From positions 58,274 to 122,273 of the forward strand of contig CAJUEK010000002.1 of NCBI GenBank assembly GCA_910585445.1: a stretch of DNA of 64,000 nucleotides. The letters are read 5' to 3'. Each line of letters opens with the position of its first letter. Within the stretch, counting starts at the first letter, position 1. Source of the stretch: an uncultured Bacteroidales bacterium. Lineage in GTDB: Bacteria; Bacteroidota; Bacteroidia; Bacteroidales; UBA932. The position numbers and the translations under genes are program-made. The notes under the pieces were generated by a model. It was not told the DNA's origin. It did not search any database and saw nothing but the letters and a program-made list of their open reading frames with translations. This document shows positions 43,172 through 51,016 of this stretch, piece by piece.

Positions 43172-44662
43172 ATGATTCAGGGACATTTCTTAAAAGTCAT
43201 GGAAAATATGAAGGGGCTGGCCGGCGGAAATCTCCGGTCAGCCCTTTCGGAATTGTGCCCCGTGAATGATGGCGGGGAGAAGGACTGCGGATGCATGACC
43301 GGCGGGCACGTCGTCCGTCCGGCAATACTGCTTGCCGTGAGCGGAGGAATAGACTCGATGTGCATGGCAGACCTGTTCCACAAGTCCTACGGAGCTGAAA
43401 GCATTGCTCTGGCACATTGCAATTTCCGTCTGAGGTCGGATGAAAGTGACGGTGACGAGGCTCTTGTGCGTTCCTGGGCATCGGAAAGAGGCATTGCCTT
43501 CCATTGCACTTCTTTCGACACTTCAGCATATGCCTCTGAGTATGGCATCAGCATTGAGATGGCAGCTCGGGAATTGAGATATTCGTGGTTTGCCTCCCTG
43601 TGCCTTGAGCATGGCTATGCTGCAGTTGCAGTCGCCCATAATGCCAATGACAATGCGGAGACGCTGATTCTTAATCTTGTGCGCGGAACGGGACTCAGAG
43701 GCATTTCCGGCATGTCTGAAGTATCGCCGATGCCTTGTTCCTCTGGTGAGGGACTTCAGCTTCTGCGCCCTCTGCTCGGTTTTACCCGCAAGCAGATTGA
43801 GGGGCATGTGTTCGCACATAAGGTGCCTTACCGCAATGACAGCACCAATGCTATGTCCGAATATAAGCGCAACAGTATACGCAATGAAGTGTTTCCGCTT
43901 CTGGAGAAAATGAATCCTTCATTCGTAAGGACTTTCAACAAAGAGATGTCATGGTTCTCCGATGCTGAGGAAATAGTCTCTGACTGGTGCTCGCAGGCCG
44001 CATTGTCGGTCGTGACAGTTTATGACTGGGGAGCCGAAATAAACCTTGACGCATTGCTCGGATACAGGCAATGGAGATACCTTTTGTATCATATACTGGA
44101 GCCTTACGGATTTACGGGACCTGTGCTCAGTTCTGTGGAGGACCTTGTCATGTCCGGACGCACCGTGTCTGGAAAGCGTTTCCATTCCCAGACCCATGTC
44201 CTGTTTGCCGGAAGGGGAGTGCTGCAAGTGTGTCCTTGCGATTGTACGGCGGACTTTGATGCGGAGATAGTGGTGGTGCATGGCCCGGGAAAATATGCCC
44301 TTGACGGAGTGCGGTTTCTTGTAGAGGAATTTGCGCGCCCGTCTGATTTTGTCCTTAGGCAGCCTTCAGGTACTCTTATATTTGATGCCGGAAAGCTCAA
44401 GTTCCCGTTTGTATGCCGCAAATGGCAGCACGGAGACTGGATGGTGCCTATGGGAATGCGCGGAAAGAAAAAGCTGAGCGACCTTTTCACGGACCTCAAG
44501 CTGGACGCTGCTGCAAAGGGGCGTGCTGTCGTGCTCTCTGAAAGTTCTGATGACATGCAGAAAAAGCAACATGTCGCCGGTGTTCTCGGAATGAGGACCG
44601 GCGACATGTATAAAGTCACTTCCGCAACGGAAAGGATAATCAGGGTCAGCGTTACTTTATGA
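43172..44662 (+). CDS. tilS: tRNA(Ile)-lysidine synthetase
   Basis: A 496-residue PP-loop enzyme that makes lysidine at C34 of the AUA-reading tRNA(Ile). The ATP-pyrophosphatase motif is AVSGGIDSM (SGGIDS at residues 57-62); HCNFRLRSDESDGDEALV and AHNANDNAETLILNLVRGTGLRG follow, and the C-terminal domain holds WQHGDWMVPMGMRGKKKLSDLF. About 45 N-terminal residues are not conserved, so an inner ATG (43199) could be the true start. It converges on sppA, overlapping it by 11 bp. Confidence 0.92.
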   Translation: MIQGHFLKVMENMKGLAGGNLRSALSELCPVNDGGEKDCGCMTGGHVVRPAILLAVSGGIDSMCMADLFHKSYGAESIALAHCNFRLRSDESDGDEALVRSWASERGIAFHCTSFDTSAYASEYGISIEMAARELRYSWFASLCLEHGYAAVAVAHNANDNAETLILNLVRGTGLRGISGMSEVSPMPCSSGEGLQLLRPLLGFTRKQIEGHVFAHKVPYRNDSTNAMSEYKRNSIRNEVFPLLEKMNPSFVRTFNKEMSWFSDAEEIVSDWCSQAALSVVTVYDWGAEINLDALLGYRQWRYLLYHILEPYGFTGPVLSSVEDLVMSGRTVSGKRFHSQTHVLFAGRGVLQVCPCDCTADFDAEIVVVHGPGKYALDGVRFLVEEFARPSDFVLRQPSGTLIFDAGKLKFPFVCRKWQHGDWMVPMGMRGKKKLSDLFTDLKLDAAAKGRAVVLSESSDDMQKKQHVAGVLGMRTGDMYKVTSATERIIRVSVTL

Positions 44663-46424
44663 TGATTTCATAAGGCATTCTCGCGTAAGCCTTGCCGCTG
44701 CATGATGTCTTTGAATTGCGTATTGCCTTCTCAAGACCTTCAAACGGAGTGCCTGCGGCAATTGACTGTTCCCCGGTGAGTGAGTCAAGCAGTATTTCAA
44801 AGGTGCTCAGCGGCTTAGGGTATTCTACAATCTGCACATCAGCAGGGCTTGATACATCCTCGATGCTCATGGCCGCGTATGCGATGGCGTCCTCAATGGT
44901 TCCTATCTGGTCCACAAGCCCTATTTTTATGGCCTCGGCTCCTGCCCATACGCGTCCCTGCGCGATGGCGTCAACTGACGGAACACTCATGTCCCTTCCC
45001 TCTGACACGATGCCTGTGAATTTGTCGTATATCTTTTCTACTGATGCCTGCATGTATGCGATTTCGTTCTTGTCAAGAGGACGCATTCCGCCGTACATGT
45101 CAGCATGCCTGTTGGAATTTACCGGAGTGATGTTTACGCGCAGCTTGTCGTTTATCGTTCCGCTGAAGTCCGGAATCATGCTGAACACTCCGATTGAACC
45201 GGTGAGAGTGGTCGCGTTGGAGAAAATGTAGTCGCTGCATGCGGAAATCCAGTATCCTCCTGAAGCCGCATAGTTGCCGTATGAGGCGATTACCGGCACG
45301 CTTTCCCTAAGCAGGTCAAGTTCTGTCTTGATTTTTTCGGATGCAAGCACGCTTCCTCCCGGAGAATTGACCCTGAGCACGACTGCCTTTACGCTTTTGT
45401 CATTTCTTACATCTGCAATTACTTTTGCGAACCTGTCGCCCGCAACCTGCATCTTGTCGTTGCCGTCAATGATTTCTCCGTCCGCATAGATGACTGCCAC
45501 CTTGTTTGCTGCTTTGAAGTTGACGGTGTTTTTGAGCATTGCATAGTCCTGGAGGGATATGCCCTTGACATTCTCGAATTTGTCTGTCACGAAAAGGTCT
45601 GCAAGCTTCTGCTGGAGCTGCTCACGTGTCATAAGCTCGTCCACGAGGCCTTTCTCAAGGAAGTCTTCAGGGAAATTAAGCTCAAGATTGTCAAGGATGG
45701 AGTTGAGTTCCTCCGTGGTGATGTTCCTTGCCTCTGCGATTTCTTCGGCCCAGCTGTTCCATACGGAGCTTATCATGGCCTCGTTCTGTTCCATGTTCTC
45801 TTTGCTGGCCGACTTCCTGATGTACATCTCGCCGGCTGACTTGTATTTTCCGTGGCGTATCAGCTGCATGTTGACACCGAGCCAGTCAAGCGCGTCCTTG
45901 AGGAAAATCAGTTGTGAGGACAGTCCGGAGAACATGTTGAGGCTTCCGTCGTGAGGTGTCATGTAAATCTTGTCGGATACTGACGCGAGGTAATAGCCTC
46001 CGTTGCCCGGATTCTCGGTATAGGATACAATCGCCTTGCCGCTTGAGCGGAATTTCTTGAGGGCGCTCCTGAACTCTTCCATGTGCGCTATTCCGCCTGC
46101 CGCCCCGTCCGGTCTCATGTATATGAATTTTATTGCAGGGTCTTCAGCTGCGGCACTGATTGCCTTGATGGCGCTGTATATGCCGAGAACTGATGTGTTG
46201 CCGTTTCCCTGGAGTATTGACATCGGGTCAGCCTCCTGTGTCTGTTCCGCAAGCGCTATTGTGGACATGTCAATCTTCAGCACGCCTTCACGTGGCATGA
46301 CAGGCTGTGTGCTGCCTACTGCTGCGAGTGCCCCGATCATGGCAAACATCATGAAAAAGGACACGATGCCGAAAATGAAAAGCCCCGCAAGCGTCGCAAG
46401 GGTCATTTTGATGAAATCTTTCAT
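44652..46424 (-). CDS. sppA: Signal peptide peptidase SppA, 67K type
   Basis: 590 residues with one N-terminal membrane anchor (about 8-35) and two tandem S49 domains, the long form. The catalytic Lys lies in the first domain (LIRHGKYKSAGEMY) and the nucleophilic Ser in the second (SYGNYAASGGYWISACSD). It degrades leftover signal peptides in the inner membrane. The start at 46424 gives the membrane anchor at the normal distance; the frame runs 15 codons further upstream without homology. Confidence 0.93.
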   Translation of the reverse strand: MKDFIKMTLATLAGLFIFGIVSFFMMFAMIGALAAVGSTQPVMPREGVLKIDMSTIALAEQTQEADPMSILQGNGNTSVLGIYSAIKAISAAAEDPAIKFIYMRPDGAAGGIAHMEEFRSALKKFRSSGKAIVSYTENPGNGGYYLASVSDKIYMTPHDGSLNMFSGLSSQLIFLKDALDWLGVNMQLIRHGKYKSAGEMYIRKSASKENMEQNEAMISSVWNSWAEEIAEARNITTEELNSILDNLELNFPEDFLEKGLVDELMTREQLQQKLADLFVTDKFENVKGISLQDYAMLKNTVNFKAANKVAVIYADGEIIDGNDKMQVAGDRFAKVIADVRNDKSVKAVVLRVNSPGGSVLASEKIKTELDLLRESVPVIASYGNYAASGGYWISACSDYIFSNATTLTGSIGVFSMIPDFSGTINDKLRVNITPVNSNRHADMYGGMRPLDKNEIAYMQASVEKIYDKFTGIVSEGRDMSVPSVDAIAQGRVWAGAEAIKIGLVDQIGTIEDAIAYAAMSIEDVSSPADVQIVEYPKPLSTFEILLDSLTGEQSIAAGTPFEGLEKAIRNSKTSCSGKAYARMPYEIIIK

Positions 46425-46590
46425 AAAAATATCTTTATAGTGATTGTTCTTTCTGTTGTCTTCCGCCACATGTCATGCAATCCGTTTTTCCTTCCATGAC
46501 ATCATATCAGGACTAACATGCAAATATACGGAAAAGCTCTCAACTTATTTTAATTTGTCTGTATTATTGAATCATGTGTGGATAATTTAT

Positions 46591-46692
46591 GCTATATTTG
46601 CGCTTTACGCACATATGGAGATGCGTCTCGGCAGAGACAAAATTTGTTTTGTCTCTGCACTCAACTTTAGCTATATTTGCAGGTTGTATATG
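46591..46692 (+). repeat. Structured ~80-bp repeat array C, two units
   Basis: TATATTTG boxes at 46593-46600 and 46672-46679, 79 bp apart. The first is followed by the CGC-TTTA-GCG-type palindrome, CATAT and TCTCGGCA, then by a perfect hairpin with 12-bp arms at 46631-46642 and 46647-46658, and CACTCAACTTTAGC. The second box lies exactly 20 nt after TTTG (46648-46651), and the next gene's ATG (46690) is only 11 nt behind it. Confidence 0.85.
46648..46679 (+). promoter_or_regulatory. Promoter inside repeat array C for the Cys/His-rich gene
   Basis: TTTG (46648-46651), 20 nt, TATATTTG (46672-46679). Transcription would begin about 5 nt later, leaving a leader of only a few bases before the ATG at 46690, close to a leaderless message. 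Confidence 0.65.
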
Positions 46693-47235
46693 AAAAACAT
46701 TGTCAATAAATATTGCTCCGCTATTTTAGTCCTGTGGTACTGCGTCAGTATCATAGGCTTTGACGTACATACGTGCAACGGCAGCGGGCGCAGTTTTCTT
46801 GCCAATTTCATAAGCGGAATGAGCTGTACTGACATACATCCGGGACATGTCTGCGGGATTTCGCATGATGAGCATTGCGGACATGCTGCCCGCTGCTCAC
46901 ATTGCATAGGCTGTTCAGGGTGCTGCCATGGCGATGCATCTGCCACGGAAGTCTTTGCGGACGATGTCCTTGCATGCTTGTCATCAGAGGCATGCATTTC
47001 GTCAGACTGCTGCTCGGACCATTATCAGGTGCTTTCCGTCACAGGGCTGCAGCAGGAAGATTCCCACAGGCATTATGACGAGTGCCACTGCGGCCATTGC
47101 CCATGTCTTGCCGGGCATATCTCCATACTTCCGGAAATTCCTCTTATTATCAAGCCGGCAGTCTTTTCCGGTTCCGAAGACACGGAGCCGTTCAATATTG
47201 ATATTCTTGCTTCATACGGAGTCTGGAGGATTTGA
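46690..47235 (+). CDS. Cys/His-rich small membrane or secreted protein of a metal module
   Basis: 181 residues. A hydrophobic N-terminus (about 8-26) is followed by a segment with extraordinary Cys and His content: I count 19 Cys and 14 His in all, many as CxxC, HxC or CC (ARCSHCIGCSGCCHGD; HYDECHCGHCPC). Such spacing suggests binding of several metal ions. The C-terminal 40 residues are ordinary. It precedes a TonB-dependent receptor and an HMA-domain protein. Similar short His/Cys-rich proteins flank such receptors in other Bacteroidales; I do not recognise a named family with certainty. The ATG at 46690 is used because the upstream frame reads through array C. Confidence 0.7.
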   Translation: MKNIVNKYCSAILVLWYCVSIIGFDVHTCNGSGRSFLANFISGMSCTDIHPGHVCGISHDEHCGHAARCSHCIGCSGCCHGDASATEVFADDVLACLSSEACISSDCCSDHYQVLSVTGLQQEDSHRHYDECHCGHCPCLAGHISILPEIPLIIKPAVFSGSEDTEPFNIDILASYGVWRI

Positions 47236-47263
47236 TTCATCCCGACGGGCTTCCCGTCAATAA

Positions 47264-47318
47264 AACTTCCGGCAGAATTCCTGCTTTACATTCTGTCCGG
47301 CTGCCAAGCCCGGAAGTT
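47264..47318 (+). promoter_or_regulatory. Structured leader before the TonB-dependent receptor gene
   Basis: Outer 9-bp stem (47264-47272 with 47310-47318) enclosing a 6-bp stem (CAGAAT 47273-47278 with ATTCTG 47290-47295) and a 14-nt bulge on the 3' side. It lies 38 bp before the receptor ATG. It could be a regulatory RNA element; no known riboswitch consensus was recognised. Confidence 0.4.
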
Positions 47319-47355
47319 GTTGTGAATCTATTCCTTAATAATCAACAGACATAGT

Positions 47356-49530
47356 ATGAAAAAAATCGCAATTATAATATTGTGCGCATTATGTGCGTAT
47401 GCCGCGTCAGCCCAGGTGAAGGGCGTTGACGGACAGGTAATTGACACTACCGACATTTACGGAGAGCGTGCCGACAGCCTTGATGCTGCCGTTTTCGTGT
47501 CACGCCAGGCCGGAAACTATCTTTCAAAAGGAAAAGAAATACGTACCGAGGTGATTTCCGCTGCGGGCTTGTGCAAGATGGCCTGCTGTAACCTTGCGGA
47601 AAGCTTCGAGAACTCTGCGAGCGTGACAGTCGGTTATTCCGATGCGGTCACAGGAGCACGCCAGATCCGCCTGCTCGGACTCTCGGGCGTATATACCCAG
47701 ATGCTTGACGAGACAAGACCTGTCATGCGCGGACTGTCCGCTCCGTTCGGACTCTCGTATGTGCCGGGACAATGGCTTGAAAGCATACAGATAGCGAAAG
47801 GCTCCTCGTCTGTCATCAACGGAGTCGAGTGCATGACCGGACAGATTAACATGGAGCACCGCAAGCCTACCGATGAGAAGCCGCTGTTCCTGAATGCCGC
47901 TGTCATGAGCGACACCAAGATGGACTTCAACATTGCTTCTTCACTGCAGATGGGATACAAATGGAGCACCGTAATTCTCGGTCACGTGTCCGGAAATATC
48001 GCTTCGCATGACATGAACCATGACGGTTTTCTCGATGACCCGAAGATGCTCCAGTTCAATCTCTCCAACCGCTGGCTCTATCAGGCCGACAATGGGGTGC
48101 AGGTGCGCTTCGGAGTGCGTGCGCTTCAGGACAAGCGTATCGGTGGTCAGGTGTTGACTGACGGAAACGGCAAGAAGGTGCTCTATGACAAGAATACTTT
48201 CAGCATGAAGCAGTCACAGGACAAGGTTGACCCGTGGGGTTCGGACATATTGAACCGCTCAATCAACGGATACCTTAAGGTCGGAGTGCCTCTCAATGAG
48301 TCAAATTCACAGAACATTGCCTTCATAGCGGATTACAGCTATCAGGATATGGATTCTTATTTCGGCGCGACAAAATATCTCGCAGGCCAGCATTCTGCTT
48401 TCGCAAACCTGTTGTACCAGAACGAGATAAATGAGTCACACAAATTCACGGTAGGCCTGAACGGAACTTTCGACAGATATGACGAGGATTTCAGGCGTAT
48501 TGTCGCCGCCGCTCCCCAGGAACAGGCCAATTCCGGCTTGACGAATCTTGCCAATGCAGGTGTGTTTGGAGAATATACCTTCCATGCCGGAGACAAATTC
48601 TCTGCAATTGCCGGACTTCGTGGAGACTGGTTCGTACATGACGGATTCAAGGTATCTCCGCGCGTGACACTGAAATATATGCCGATTGATGAAATCGTCA
48701 TAAGGGCAAACGGAGGCCGCGGACTGAGATATTCGACCCCGCTTGTGGACAATATCGGAGTATTTTCTACCGGAAAGGAATTTACCGGAGACTATAACAG
48801 GCACATCCTCGAAGATGCGTGGACTTTCGGAGGAAACATTACCTATTACATGCCTTTCGGAGCGTCGTCCAACACTTATCTGAGCTTTGACTATTTCAGG
48901 ACTCAGTTCGCCCAGCAGATGGTGGTGGATTATGAACGTGATGATACGAAGATTGATTTCTATGCCCTTGACGGCGACCGTTCGTTCACGGACAACTTCC
49001 AGCTTGACTTCTCGGTTGACCCTATTGAGCGCTTCAACATTACGGCCACTTTCCGTTATACCAATGCGAAGATAGATCTTCTCGGAAGGGGACTTGTGGA
49101 GAAACCCATGACAAGCCGCTTCAAAGGAGTGCTCAATCTTCAGTATGCGACAAATCTCAACAAATGGATATTTGACTTTACTGCTTCCGTGAATGGTTCT
49201 TCAAGAGTGTATGACTTCATGTGGAAGGACTCAAAGGGCAATGTGCTGGTGGACGGCAAAGGCAAACCTCTATATAAGAACGGCAGGACTCCGGTGTATC
49301 CGCTTCTCTATGCCCAGATCACCCGTCGTTTCAAGGGATGGGATGTATATGTGGGAGCGGAAAACCTGACCAATTTCCGTCAGAAGGATGTCGTTTTGGG
49401 CAGTGTCAAAGACGCGAACGGTTTTGTTGACCCCCGCCAGGCCTCATTTGACGCCAGCTGCATCTGGGGACCTCTCATGGGAATAAAGGCCCATATAGGC
49501 TTCCGCTTCACTTTGTGGAAAAAAGCCTGA
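47356..49530 (+). CDS. TonB-dependent outer-membrane receptor, metal-module type
   Basis: 724 residues: signal peptide 1-19 (ASAQ), a short N-terminal region with CKMACC, a plug domain (about 45-170, including GARQIRLLGLSGVYTQMLDETRPVMRG in the plug loop), then a 22-strand-type barrel ending in IGFRFTLWKKA. The usual carboxypeptidase-regulatory domain is absent. The preceding Cys/His-rich gene and the following HMA protein suggest uptake or handling of a transition metal such as copper. The gene begins 120 bp after the Cys/His-rich gene. Confidence 0.88.
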   Translation: MKKIAIIILCALCAYAASAQVKGVDGQVIDTTDIYGERADSLDAAVFVSRQAGNYLSKGKEIRTEVISAAGLCKMACCNLAESFENSASVTVGYSDAVTGARQIRLLGLSGVYTQMLDETRPVMRGLSAPFGLSYVPGQWLESIQIAKGSSSVINGVECMTGQINMEHRKPTDEKPLFLNAAVMSDTKMDFNIASSLQMGYKWSTVILGHVSGNIASHDMNHDGFLDDPKMLQFNLSNRWLYQADNGVQVRFGVRALQDKRIGGQVLTDGNGKKVLYDKNTFSMKQSQDKVDPWGSDILNRSINGYLKVGVPLNESNSQNIAFIADYSYQDMDSYFGATKYLAGQHSAFANLLYQNEINESHKFTVGLNGTFDRYDEDFRRIVAAAPQEQANSGLTNLANAGVFGEYTFHAGDKFSAIAGLRGDWFVHDGFKVSPRVTLKYMPIDEIVIRANGGRGLRYSTPLVDNIGVFSTGKEFTGDYNRHILEDAWTFGGNITYYMPFGASSNTYLSFDYFRTQFAQQMVVDYERDDTKIDFYALDGDRSFTDNFQLDFSVDPIERFNITATFRYTNAKIDLLGRGLVEKPMTSRFKGVLNLQYATNLNKWIFDFTASVNGSSRVYDFMWKDSKGNVLVDGKGKPLYKNGRTPVYPLLYAQITRRFKGWDVYVGAENLTNFRQKDVVLGSVKDANGFVDPRQASFDASCIWGPLMGIKAHIGFRFTLWKKA

Positions 49531-49571
49531 GGCTTGTTTGGAACCGTCAGTAACATTATTTGAAACAGAAT

Positions 49572-49967
49572 ATGAAAACATTTGATATTATGAAACTTGC
49601 AAAGACAATCATCATCGCTGCAGTCGCCATGACTGCATCCGTAACTGTGCCTGCCATGGCCGCTGCATCAGAAACGGAGTCGCTTACCGTCCTTACCGAC
49701 AAGAAGCCTTCAAAGAAAGCGAAGGCTGAAATCCGTGACGTGCATTTCCATGTTCACCTCCACTGCGCAAACTGCGTGAAGAAAGTTCAGGAGAACATCG
49801 CTTTTGAAAAAGGCGTGAAAGACCTGAAGGTATCGCTCGAAGACCAGACCGTGGATATAAAATACGACGCCTCCAAGACTTCAGAGGAGACTTTGAAAGC
49901 CGCTATTGAGGCTCTCGGTTATCCGGTGGCGGAAAACGGTGCCGCCCATCATCACCATCACGAGTAG
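49572..49967 (+). CDS. Heavy-metal-associated (HMA) domain secreted protein with His-rich ends
   Basis: 131 residues with a signal peptide (about 1-30, ending in PAMAA) and one HMA domain (about 55-122) with HCANC (Cys65, Cys68). The strand before it alternates His (58, 60, 62, 64), and the C-terminus is AAHHHHHE. So metal ligands go beyond the standard CxxC. HMA proteins bind Cu(I) or Zn(II). It follows the receptor by 41 bp. The ATG at 49572 is chosen; TTG at 49560 would only add four residues and ATG at 49590 would shorten the signal. Confidence 0.87.
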   Translation: MKTFDIMKLAKTIIIAAVAMTASVTVPAMAAASETESLTVLTDKKPSKKAKAEIRDVHFHVHLHCANCVKKVQENIAFEKGVKDLKVSLEDQTVDIKYDASKTSEETLKAAIEALGYPVAENGAAHHHHHE

Positions 49968-49990
49968 TGTCTCCGCATTTGCTTCATATG

Positions 49991-50027
49991 GACCCCGAAG
50001 GCCGTGTGATGGCTTTCGGGGTCTTTT
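49991..50027 (+). terminator. Rho-independent terminator after the metal module
   Basis: 13-bp stem (49991-50003 with 50011-50023, one G-U pair), 7-nt loop, then TTTT. Confidence 0.85.
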
Positions 50028-50117
50028 GCATTTAGTCAGGCAGACTGCACCATGCCCATAATGGGACGGAAGAAAAATATTAGTGGCGAAATCCTGACGG
50101 CATATGGTATTATATTG

Positions 50118-50125
50118 TATCTTTG
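50118..50125 (+). promoter_or_regulatory. -7 promoter box of the Nfn-like operon
   Basis: TATCTTTG matches TAnnTTTG and lies 33 bp before the start codon at 50159. Confidence 0.5.
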
Positions 50126-50158
50126 CGGACTTAATGTGACAAACTTAGAGACAAGAAA

Positions 50159-51016
50159 ATGTATAGAGTCATCAGAAAAGAAATGCTGACGCCTACGATC
50201 TGCAGGATGGAGGTGGAGGCTGCCAGATTGGCGGCAGCTGCCCTTCCGGGACAGTTCCTCATAGTGCGTGCAACAGAAAACGGTGAGCGCATTCCGCTTA
50301 CTATAAGTGATTACGACAAGGATGCCGGAACTGTCACAATCGTGACGCAGCAGATTGGTGCATCTACGACAGAAATATGTGCCATGAACGAGGGCGATGC
50401 CTTCGCTGACGTCGTGGGACCGCTCGGTGTTCCTTCGGATTTCACTGAGATGTCTGCCGGGGAGCTTGCCGGACAGAGATACATATTCATCGCCGGAGGT
50501 GTCGGCACCGCTCCTGTATATCCGCAGGTGAAGTGGCTTCACGAGAGGGGGGAGGCTGTTGATGTAATCGTCGGTGCCAAGACTGCAGACCTCATAATCT
50601 TCAGAAAGGAGATGGAGTCTGTATGCGACAACCTGTATATCTGCACGGATGATGGTTCGGAAGGTTTCAAGGGGCTTGTCACTGCCATGCTGGAGAAACT
50701 TGTCAATGAAGACGGGAAGAGCTATACGCAGGCAGTGGCGATAGGTCCTATGATAATGATGAAATTTGCCACTTTGACGGCAAAGAAGCTCGGCCTGCCT
50801 ATAATCGTCAGCCTTAATACGCTTATGGTGGACGGAACCGGAATGTGCGGCGCATGCCGTGTGACTGTTGCCGGAAAGACCAGGTTCGCATGTGTCGAAG
50901 GTCCTGAGTTCAATGGATATGACGTTGACTTTGACGAGGCTATGCGCCGTCAGGGCATGTACAGGACACATGAGCAGGAAGCTGACCACAAATGTAAGAT
51001 AGGGAGGGGAAAATAA
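50159..51016 (+). CDS. Sulfide/dihydroorotate-dehydrogenase-like FAD/NAD-binding protein (NfnA-like small subunit)
   Basis: 285 residues. The N-terminal FAD-binding barrel contains RIPLTISDYDKDAGTVTIVTQ; the NAD-binding part has YIFIAGGVGTAPVYPQVKWL; a C-terminal [2Fe-2S]-type Cys cluster sits in GTGMCGACRVTVAGKTRFACVEGP. The family includes the small subunit of ferredoxin:NADP oxidoreductases (Nfn, SudB). The large-subunit gene overlaps by one base (TAATG), so a heterodimer balancing NADH, ferredoxin and NADPH is likely. Confidence 0.85.
   Translation: MYRVIRKEMLTPTICRMEVEAARLAAAALPGQFLIVRATENGERIPLTISDYDKDAGTVTIVTQQIGASTTEICAMNEGDAFADVVGPLGVPSDFTEMSAGELAGQRYIFIAGGVGTAPVYPQVKWLHERGEAVDVIVGAKTADLIIFRKEMESVCDNLYICTDDGSEGFKGLVTAMLEKLVNEDGKSYTQAVAIGPMIMMKFATLTAKKLGLPIIVSLNTLMVDGTGMCGACRVTVAGKTRFACVEGPEFNGYDVDFDEAMRRQGMYRTHEQEADHKCKIGRGK

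Noticed and set aside
47236..47355. Cobalamin riboswitch before the TonB-dependent receptor
   Set aside because: The leader is too short and lacks the conserved B12-box text; only simple nested stems are visible.
49950..49967. Five terminal His of the HMA protein as a cloning tag artefact
   Set aside because: The context is genomic, the rest of the protein has many natural His ligands, and a terminator follows at normal distance.
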